Source of the DNA: CAYYBZ01 sp964470285 [NCBI: uncultured Oligoflexia bacterium]
GTDB taxonomy: Bacteria > Bdellovibrionota_G > CAYYBZ01
DNA: 7,640 nt
Assembly (NCBI GenBank): GCA_964470285.1
Contig: CAYYBZ010000081.1
Span: forward strand, 1 to 7,640
Direction: 5' to 3'
Shown here one piece after another: positions 1 through 5,164 of the stretch; the first letter of the stretch is position 1; every line of letters starts with the position of its first letter. The translations under genes and the position numbers were made by a program. The notes under the pieces were generated by a model. It had not been told where the DNA came from. It did no database searches and saw only the letters and a list, made by a program, of their open reading frames with translations.

Positions 1-513
1 ATTAAAGGTCGCAGAATACTCCTCCTGGGAAGTTTCATTAACGGGAGTTATCGGAGGCAGCCATGTTCCGCCGTTTTCTTCGCAGATTTCCTTTGCTGTT
101 TTTTCATTTTTCGGAATTACACATTTTCTTTCGGTTTCACATACTTTTTTCCTGTTAGTATCATCTAAAGACATGAAAGCCTCGGCGGAGCTTGCCTCTT
201 CAGTTGCGATTTCATCATAATATTCCCAGTGACAGCTGGTTACCGTTTCCCAATGACCGCCGGCTTTTTCACATGGATCTATTACTACTTCTTTTATGCA
301 AACATAGTCACAGTGTATTTCTGCAGTACTGTCTATGTTGTTAAACATTATATCAAATTCATTGTCTTGGCTTGTTTCCTCGGCGTCAATAGGCCCAAAT
401 GAACATTTTTTAACAAATTTCCCTCCTTCAATTATCTCACACTGTCTCCTCATGGCTTCTAAAGGATCTACGGGATCCTTAACGCATTCCCATTTATATC
501 GTTTAACGGTTTT
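1..513 (-). repeat. Three degenerate ~60-residue Cys repeats within the lipoprotein
   Basis: Translated repeats lie at about residues 112-172 (nt 513-331), 173-232 (330-151) and 233-282 onward (150-1, cut by the edge). Each begins with a CV or CI pair (C121-V, C183-I, C242-V). After 9 to 15 residues comes C-E (C136, C192, C255), then a Gly-Gly pair (141-142, 196-197, 259-260), followed by H-x-W in part (W199, W262). Each continues into an acidic E/T/S-rich segment: repeats 1 and 3 share ETSQ (157-160, 271-274) followed by an aromatic and, soon after, F-N (168-169, 281-282). Start-to-start spacing is 62 and 59 residues. The similarity is at protein level; no long nucleotide identity is apparent, so this is old divergence rather than recent slippage. 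Confidence 0.68.
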
Positions 514-846
514 TGATCCCAAGTCGGACTCGGCTGAAATTTCCGAATCTGAAACTCTAAAAGCTACGCTGTCAGCGCTGTTATCAATTGTCACTTCATA
601 CTCAACCAGCTCAAGATGATATCCGATTCTACAGACAGGTAATATCTCTTCGTTGATTTCTATCTCTTTCATCTCAGCGGTAGTGATTGAGTTTGAATCG
701 GCATCAAGTGAAACATCACTAAATGAAAAAAGATAGGCCTGTTCAGTTGCTAACTCATTATCACCGTCCGGGCCGGAACATCCAATTAGAAGAGCTATTA
801 GAAATACTCCAGCTGTTAATAAATAAAAAAGTTTGGATTTTTCCAT
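1..846 (-). CDS. Cys-rich repeat lipoprotein, partial (C-terminus beyond left edge)
   Basis: The reading frame is open from the ATG at 846-844 to the window edge (282 codons, no stop). A strong Shine-Dalgarno site (AGGGAGGA, complement of 851-858) lies just upstream and fixes the start. The N-terminus is a classic lipoprotein signal: charged MEKSK, a hydrophobic stretch at residues 6-21, then the lipobox L20-I21-G22-C23. Cys23 should be lipidated after signal peptidase II cleavage. Ser at the next position fits an outer-membrane destination by the E. coli Lol rule. Residues 24-110 are acidic and Ser/Asp/Glu-rich. Residues 112-282 form three degenerate repeats with Cys at 121, 136, 148, 179, 183, 192, 205, 236, 242 and 255, and a CE-x-x-GG-x-W type motif. 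I do not recognise a named family. Paired extracytoplasmic Cys suggests disulfides (inference). The lipoprotein call is secure; the function is unknown. Confidence 0.88.
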   Translation of the reverse strand, partial: MEKSKLFYLLTAGVFLIALLIGCSGPDGDNELATEQAYLFSFSDVSLDADSNSITTAEMKEIEINEEILPVCRIGYHLELVEYEVTIDNSADSVAFRVSDSEISAESDLGSKTVKRYKWECVKDPVDPLEAMRRQCEIIEGGKFVKKCSFGPIDAEETSQDNEFDIMFNNIDSTAEIHCDYVCIKEVVIDPCEKAGGHWETVTSCHWEYYDEIATEEASSAEAFMSLDDTNRKKVCETERKCVIPKNEKTAKEICEENGGTWLPPITPVNETSQEEYSATFN

Positions 847-1682
847 GATTTCCTCCCTTAAAGGTTAATTTTCGTATCAGGTCAAGAGATAGGTTTGCAG
901 ATTGCATACCATTTTTGCGCAATTTAGTTTTTTCCAGAAACAATGGACGTAACGCACTGAATTGATGAATTAAAGCTTAAAAATAATGTCTTTGAAGCAG
1001 ATATTAGATTTTAAAAAAAAAGATTAAATTTAAGAACTGTAAACTTTTGTTGGATGATATTGATTCAATTCTATTATATATAAAATCAAAACTGCGAAAT
1101 ATTGATTAAAATTGCCGCTAAACTCTTGATTAAGTTATACTAATTTCGGTTTTGTAAAAAGAAATCCACTGTAAAGAAAAGTTTGCAATTTTGAGGGAAG
1201 AAATGTTACGTTTTTTTAAATTCTTGTCCGGTAAGAGTTTACGGTCTGTTTATTCTGATTTATAAATTAATTTTTGTAAATTTTCCATATTTCATATTAA
1301 TTTGCCAACTTAATTTCCCATTAAAGTAAAGGGACGGTACCATTTAAGGTACCGCCCCTTTCGCAGGTCACTTATCCTCCTTCTTAAACCTAACCTTCTT
1401 GCTTTACTTTTAAGCATTTTACATGCCAATTCAAGCGATAGTTTAAAATTTTCATTAATGATCTAAGTAATAGAAACAAATAGAATATTTCCTTATATTG
1501 ATTTTTAAAAATTATCTTTGATCTATATTGAAGTGATTTCAATGAAAAGTTCAGATATTTGGTTACACATAACGGTTAATTCTAAAAATTATAATTAAAA
1601 TATTTTGCTAACTGTTTGATTACAATACTCTAATCAGATCTGAATTTAAGAGAAGAAAAGTTTACAACAATGTTAACTAAAG
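847..1682. other. AT-rich intergenic gap, no convincing gene
   Basis: These roughly 835 bases separate two minus-strand genes. They are markedly AT-rich, with A and T runs, and stops interrupt all frames. Short frames exist, but none combines a good ribosome-binding site, useful length and a recognisable product. The one strong structure is the hairpin at 1328-1361. A TATAAT-like hexamer on the minus strand (complement of 1073-1078) could belong to the lipoprotein promoter, but no good -35 hexamer sits at proper spacing, and it would imply a leader of about 220 nt. The part next to the lipoprotein start holds a weak ATTGC/GCAAT inverted repeat near 901-923. Confidence 0.7.
1328..1361 (-). terminator. 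Strong hairpin, likely terminator or REP-like palindrome
   Basis: The arms 1328-1341 and 1348-1361 are 14 nt each around a 6-nt loop. On the plus strand one A-C mismatch occurs (1334/1355). Read as minus-strand RNA that position becomes G-U, so all 14 pairs form, with a GC-rich lower stem ending in A-U pairs. The transcript continues UUUACUUUAAU, a broken U-tract. This asymmetry and the minus-strand genes on both sides favour termination of the PqqD/radical SAM transcript, though it lies about 320 nt after that stop codon. The GGGACGG stem also resembles dispersed palindromes linked to IS200/REP-type transposases, so it could be a repeat copy instead. Confidence 0.55.
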
Positions 1683-1687
1683 TTAAC
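1672..1687 (-). terminator. Weak AT-rich hairpin at the radical SAM stop codon
   Basis: Two GTTAAC hexamers (1672-1677 and 1682-1687) flank a 4-nt loop and overlap the stop codon at 1683-1685. The stem has only 6 mostly A-U pairs, and the following minus-strand sequence is only loosely U-rich. It may be chance or a weak 3' stabilising structure; the hairpin at 1328-1361 is the better terminator. Confidence 0.22.
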
Positions 1688-2816
1688 GGGATTTATTTGA
1701 AGTTTTAAGCCATGATTTAGGGACTGTTCTGGAGCGCGGGAATAAGCCTTCTTTTTGAGCCTGATCGCAAAAGCTGAACGGAAGATTATGTTTTTTTGTT
1801 TCGTAAACGGTTTGAGCCAGACATTTACCAAGGCATAAATTTTTAAAAAGGCATGACGCGCACACGCCTTTTAGATTTTTAGGAATGTCTTTTCGAATTT
1901 TCTTTAAAAAAGGTGCGTTTTCCCAGATATCCTTTAAGGACTGTCTGGATAGATCTCCTAAGATTGTATCTTTTATTATAAATCCTATTCCGCATATAGA
2001 TACGAGTCCGTCAGGCAGAATTCCCAGTATGTTATGAATTGTGCATCTTGAAAGGTTGGACCTGTCTTTAATTACATCAAGGCTTTTGAATACGTGGGGT
2101 ATGTCGTAAAAGACTCTTAATTTCTTAGTTTTATTAGTTGAGAATCTCTTTTCAAACTTTTTGTAAATCTCTATGTTTTCACGGATACTCAGAAGTTCAC
2201 CTTTTTTCTGCATAACCTTTGCACGGGCAATAGGGGAGATTACATTTATTTTTAGACTCCCTGCACCTAACTTTTTTGCAAAAGCGGGCATTTTAAACAG
2301 CTCATTTTTATTCTTCCTGGTCAGCGAGAATATTATTTGATTAGGTATTTTGTGTTTAACAAGATTCTTAAGCCCTGTAACGGCAGCATTAAACGACCCC
2401 TTAACGCACCTAAAATCATCGTGAAGTCCGGCAGTTGTAGAATCGAGGCTGACTGAAACAAAAGCTACTTTTAGTTTTTCAAGCAAGTCAACCATTTTCC
2501 GGTCAATAAGCGTTCCGTTTGACTCAATAGAAACTCCGAGCTTTTTGCCCCTTGCGTATTTTATAATTTTGATTACGTCTTTTGAAAGAAGGGGTTCTCC
2601 CCCTGTAAGCTTAATGCTCGTAAGGCCCAGTTTAATCCCTTCACGCATAGACTTTTTGATCAGTCTAAGATCGGTTTCACCTCTGGGAGGTGAGGTTTTC
2701 ATAAATCCCGGAGCAATCCAGCAGTGTTTACACATCAAATTGCAGTATTTGGTGGGGTTTATATAGAGGCAGTTTAATGAAGGAAGATTTCCTTCTGTTT
2801 TACAGCTCCTTGCCAA
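1683..2816 (-). CDS. Radical SAM/SPASM peptide-modifying enzyme
   Basis: This 377-residue protein has the complete radical SAM signature C25-x3-C29-x2-C32, which holds the SAM-binding [4Fe-4S] cluster. GGEP follows at 72-75, and the core includes S-x-D at 123-125 with the downstream H-D and K-G-S-F pattern typical of the PqqE/anSME/AlbA-like group. A full SPASM domain follows: C258, then G270-x4-C275, then C319-x2-C322-x5-C328-x3-C332, and C350, enough for two auxiliary clusters. Known members modify peptides or proteins (thioether, C-C crosslink, formylglycine); the reaction here cannot be read. The start is TTG at 2816-2814, the only plausible start after an in-frame stop at 2843-2841, with GGAAGG about 11 nt upstream. 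It overlaps the PqqD-like gene by 17 bp, indicating translational coupling. The upstream PqqD partner supports RiPP-type modification. Confidence 0.93.
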   Translation of the reverse strand: MARSCKTEGNLPSLNCLYINPTKYCNLMCKHCWIAPGFMKTSPPRGETDLRLIKKSMREGIKLGLTSIKLTGGEPLLSKDVIKIIKYARGKKLGVSIESNGTLIDRKMVDLLEKLKVAFVSVSLDSTTAGLHDDFRCVKGSFNAAVTGLKNLVKHKIPNQIIFSLTRKNKNELFKMPAFAKKLGAGSLKINVISPIARAKVMQKKGELLSIRENIEIYKKFEKRFSTNKTKKLRVFYDIPHVFKSLDVIKDRSNLSRCTIHNILGILPDGLVSICGIGFIIKDTILGDLSRQSLKDIWENAPFLKKIRKDIPKNLKGVCASCLFKNLCLGKCLAQTVYETKKHNLPFSFCDQAQKEGLFPRSRTVPKSWLKTSNKSR

Positions 2817-3141
2817 GATAACCGTATCCTTCCAGGGATTTTAGAAAATTGGTTAAATCCTTGCTGATTGTTTTTGAACCGGCATCTTTGAACTTTTTTT
2901 CTATTTTTTGCTGTATGTCCTCTTTTGTGTTTTTGCCGTTGAGCAGTTTCCAAATCATCTTTCCGACATAGTTAAGGACCTTTATTGAGCCTGTTGAAGG
3001 ATCAAACAGTAAAGCTTCCTTTCCTTCTTCTCTAAATACAATATCGGGGTTGCATCTTAATGTCATTTTTTCGGCGGTTTTTGACTTTGTCTTTTTTGCA
3101 GCCGGTTTTTTTGATGTTTTAATCGACTTTTTCTTTTTCAT
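2800..3141 (-). CDS. PqqD-like peptide-binding protein (RiPP recognition element)
   Basis: The product has 113 residues. Residues 28-113 match the PqqD fold in order: a P-x-I-V-F-R-E-E strand (32-39), A-L-L-F-D-P-x-T-G (43-51), the hallmark V-L-N-x-V-G-x-x-I-W (55-64), L-L-N-G-K-x-T (66-72), then a helix and K-D-L-x-x-F-L-x-x-L (94-103). In PqqD and related RiPP recognition elements this fold binds the leader of a precursor peptide and presents it to a radical SAM/SPASM partner, which is encoded immediately downstream with overlap. Residues 1-25 are an unusual extension with 12 lysines plus Ala, Ser and Thr, probably disordered. The ATG at 3141 has AAGGGA upstream, while the internal Met26 has no ribosome-binding site, so the extension is likely real. 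The family assignment is strong; the substrate is unknown. Confidence 0.88.
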   Translation of the reverse strand: MKKKKSIKTSKKPAAKKTKSKTAEKMTLRCNPDIVFREEGKEALLFDPSTGSIKVLNYVGKMIWKLLNGKNTKEDIQQKIEKKFKDAGSKTISKDLTNFLKSLEGYGYLGKEL

Positions 3142-3183
3142 ATTAAATCCCTTATTTGCGCAAGGTTCTTATAAATAGCTTTT

Positions 3184-3212
3184 TTTATATCATAAAAATA
3201 AACGTATATAAA
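3184..3212 (-). promoter_or_regulatory. Candidate promoter for the PqqD-like/radical SAM pair
   Basis: On the minus strand a TTTATA hexamer (complement of 3207-3212) and TATAAA (complement of 3184-3189) are 17 nt apart, giving a leader of roughly 35 nt before the ATG at 3141. The region is so AT-rich that chance matches are likely. A TATAAT further upstream (complement of 3241-3246) is an alternative -10, but lacks a well-spaced -35. Confidence 0.35.
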
Positions 3213-3220
3213 CCTTGGGG

Positions 3221-3248
3221 TTGACTTTATTTTATTTAATATTATAAA
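3221..3248 (+). promoter_or_regulatory. Candidate sigma-70 promoter of the nadACB operon
   Basis: TTGACT (3221-3226) and TATAAA (3243-3248) are separated by 16 nt, predicting a start near 3255 and a leader of about 34 nt with AAAGGAAA before the nadA ATG. This is the best promoter match in the divergent gap. I saw no clear palindromic operator of a known NAD repressor (NiaR, NrtR, NadQ) here. Confidence 0.6.
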
Positions 3249-3288
3249 GCTTGCAGGATAAGGCTTTGTAAATCAAAAGGAAATAATC

Positions 3289-4314
3289 ATGAATTATCAT
3301 GATGAAATAATAAAGCTTAAGAAATTGCTCGCCGGTCACTTGGTTATTTTAGGCCATAACTATCAAAGGCAAGAAATAATAAACGTGTCCGATCTGATAG
3401 GAGATTCATACTATCTGGCTAAAACCTCAGCGCAGCAAAAGGGTGTCAAATATATAGTCTTTTGCGGTGTAAGATTTATGGCTGAAGCAGCTGCAATTCT
3501 TTGCGGTCAGAATCAAAAAGTACTGCATCCTGACGCACAGGCAGGTTGTCCGCTTGCAGATTCTGCCAATTATGATGATGTGACTGTTGCCTGGGAAGAA
3601 TTAGCTAAGGTTATCGATATTAATCAGTTAATGCCCTTAACATATATTAATTCGGGAGCTGATTTAAAGGCTTTTTGCGGTTCTAAAGGCGGGCTTGTGT
3701 GTACTTCCTCAAATGCCATGAATGCAATGAAGTACGGTTTTAAAAAGGCTAAGAAACTCTTTTTCTTTCCCGATCAGCATTTAGGCAGGAACACGGCCGC
3801 TAAAATGGGAATAGAGCCAGATGAAATGGTTGTATTCAGACCCTCAGAAGAACTGGGCTCAAACAGTAAAAAAGACATTGAAAAGGCAAAAATTATTCTT
3901 TGGGACGGATACTGCCATGTTCATACTTTTTTCAAGCCGCAACACGTAGAAGATGTAAGAAAAAAATATCCGGGCGTAAAAGTAGTCGTTCATCCGGAAT
4001 GTCCCCAGGAAGTCGTTAAGTTAAGCGATGAAACGGGCTCAACGGGATTTATTGCCGATTACGTTAAAAATGCCCCAAAAGGATCAACCGTAGCAGTCGG
4101 TACCGAAATTAACCTTGTTTCAAGACTGGCCAAAGAAAATCCGGATAAAACTGTTATCGAGCTTAAAAGATCGCTCTGTCCTACTATGTACAGAATTACA
4201 CCGGAAAAGCTCTATAATGTCATTGCAAATATTGAAAGTTTTGAGCATATTGAACTACCCGAAGAGATCAGAAACGAGGCCGCTTTAGCATTAAAAAGAA
4301 TGCTGGAGGTTTAG
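3289..4314 (+). CDS. nadA: Quinolinate synthase NadA
   Basis: This cytoplasmic [4Fe-4S] enzyme condenses iminoaspartate with dihydroxyacetone phosphate to quinolinate, the second step of NAD synthesis from aspartate. The 341-residue protein is full length. Visible motifs include L-G-H-N-Y (21-25), S-D-L-I-G-D-S (34-40), F-C-G-V-R-F-M-A-E (58-66), A-G-C-P-L-A-D (85-91), C-T-S-S-N-A (138-143), P-D-Q-H-L-G-R (161-167), H-P-E-C (235-238), G-S-T (250-252) and L-C-P-x-M (296-300). The likely cluster ligands are C87, C209 (in G-Y-C-H-V-H) and C297. Their spacing of 122 and 88 residues resembles the Bacillus-type enzyme rather than the E. coli one. ATG at 3289 has AAGGAA about 6 nt upstream. It is the first gene of the operon, and its stop directly abuts the nadC start. 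Confidence 0.97.
   Translation: MNYHDEIIKLKKLLAGHLVILGHNYQRQEIINVSDLIGDSYYLAKTSAQQKGVKYIVFCGVRFMAEAAAILCGQNQKVLHPDAQAGCPLADSANYDDVTVAWEELAKVIDINQLMPLTYINSGADLKAFCGSKGGLVCTSSNAMNAMKYGFKKAKKLFFFPDQHLGRNTAAKMGIEPDEMVVFRPSEELGSNSKKDIEKAKIILWDGYCHVHTFFKPQHVEDVRKKYPGVKVVVHPECPQEVVKLSDETGSTGFIADYVKNAPKGSTVAVGTEINLVSRLAKENPDKTVIELKRSLCPTMYRITPEKLYNVIANIESFEHIELPEEIRNEAALALKRMLEV
4305..4309 (+). promoter_or_regulatory. Ribosome-binding site fixing the nadC TTG start
   Basis: GGAGG inside the last codons of nadA lies 5 nt before TTG at 4315, which itself follows the nadA TAG without a gap. This supports the non-ATG start and suggests that nadC translation is coupled to nadA. Confidence 0.8.
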
Positions 4315-5151
4315 TTGAAGGGTTTAAATCAGTCCATAAAAAGAGTTGTTAAACAGGCACTTAAAGAAGATATAGGACCCGGGGATTTAACAACCCAGGC
4401 CGTTTTTATTAAAGACAGGAATGTAAAAGCATACCTATATGCTAAAGAAGATCTGGTGTTGGCAGGCAGAAGGGTTTTTGAACAGACGTTCAGAACTTTA
4501 GGGGAAAGGATCAGTTTTAAATGGCTAAAAAAGGACGGTCAAAGAGTTAAAAAGCATCAGAAGATTTGTTTTTTAAGCGGAAGTCTGAAAAATATGCTTA
4601 TCTGCGAAAGAGTGTCACTGAACTTTATTCAAAGGCTTTCAGGGATAGCTACTTTGACAAACAGATACGTAGGTCAACTTTCCAGTAAAAAAGTAAAGAT
4701 TACCGATACCAGAAAGACAACACCTCTGCTCAGGGAATTTGAAAAGTATGCCGTCAAGACAGGCGGGGGCACAAATCACCGAATGGGACTTTACGACGGA
4801 ATTATGATTAAGGATAATCATATAGAGGGAGCGGGTTCAATATCTGCCGCGGTTAAAACTTTAAGAAAAAGAAAAGTATCGGCAAAGATTGAAGTGGAAA
4901 CAAAAAACCTAAATGAAGTAAAAGAGGCCCTGGACGCCAGGGCAGATATAATAATGCTGGATAATATGAGCTTTGCAATGATGAAAAAAGCGGTTAAATT
5001 GATAGGAAATAGGACAAAAATTGAGATATCAGGCGGTGTAAAGCTTGAAAAAATTAAAAAACTCTCGACTCTTAAGGTTGACTATATATCGGTAGGTGCT
5101 TTAACCCATTCGCCAAGGGCCGTAGATATTTCATTGGAATTTTATTCCTGA
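4315..5151 (+). CDS. nadC: Nicotinate-nucleotide pyrophosphorylase (quinolinate phosphoribosyltransferase) NadC
   Basis: NadC converts quinolinate and phosphoribosyl pyrophosphate to nicotinate mononucleotide with loss of CO2, joining the de novo route to the common NAD pathway. The 278 residues match the family's usual length. Motifs run E-D-I-G-P-G-D-L-T-T (18-27), E-R-x-x-L-N-F-I-Q-R-L-S-G-I-A-T (98-113), D-T-R-K-T-T-P (131-137), G-G-G-x-N-H-R (150-156), I-K-D-N-H-I (165-170), E-V-E-T (193-196), L-D-N (215-217) and E-I-S-G-G-V. The expected substrate-binding residues R99, R133, K134, H155, R156, K166, E195 and D216 are all present. It starts at TTG 4315 with a good GGAGG, abutting nadA. 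nadB follows 13 nt after its TGA. It is an ordinary intact copy. Confidence 0.97.
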   Translation: MKGLNQSIKRVVKQALKEDIGPGDLTTQAVFIKDRNVKAYLYAKEDLVLAGRRVFEQTFRTLGERISFKWLKKDGQRVKKHQKICFLSGSLKNMLICERVSLNFIQRLSGIATLTNRYVGQLSSKKVKITDTRKTTPLLREFEKYAVKTGGGTNHRMGLYDGIMIKDNHIEGAGSISAAVKTLRKRKVSAKIEVETKNLNEVKEALDARADIIMLDNMSFAMMKKAVKLIGNRTKIEISGGVKLEKIKKLSTLKVDYISVGALTHSPRAVDISLEFYS

Positions 5152-5164
5152 ATTTTATAGTTTG

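Noticed and set aside
335-619. 94-residue plus-strand ORF
   Set aside because: It is antisense to the lipoprotein gene, whose lipobox, ribosome-binding site and repeats mark the true frame.
761-943. 60-residue minus-strand ORF over the lipoprotein start
   Set aside because: It is out of frame with the clear lipoprotein signal peptide and ends soon after entering it, with no motif of its own.
1059-1133. TTGATTAA-like boxes as a possible operator or CRISPR-like repeat array
   Set aside because: The three copies are short, inexact and unevenly spaced (42 and 24 nt) in very AT-rich DNA, so there is no array; noted only as part of the gap.
1203-1265. 20-codon plus-strand ORF preceded by GAGGGAAG
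   Set aside because: The ribosome-binding site is decent, but the product is very short, has no recognisable features, and lies in AT-rich sequence where such ORFs arise by chance.
1321-1371. AAGGAGG followed by a GTG and 16 codons on the minus strand
   Set aside because: The spacer is only 4 nt and most of the frame is the hairpin itself; it is probably coincidental.
1310-1417. 35-residue Arg-rich minus-strand ORF crossing the hairpin, considered as a RiPP precursor
   Set aside because: It has no ribosome-binding site, its coding sequence is dominated by the palindrome, and its composition resembles neither a leader nor a core peptide.
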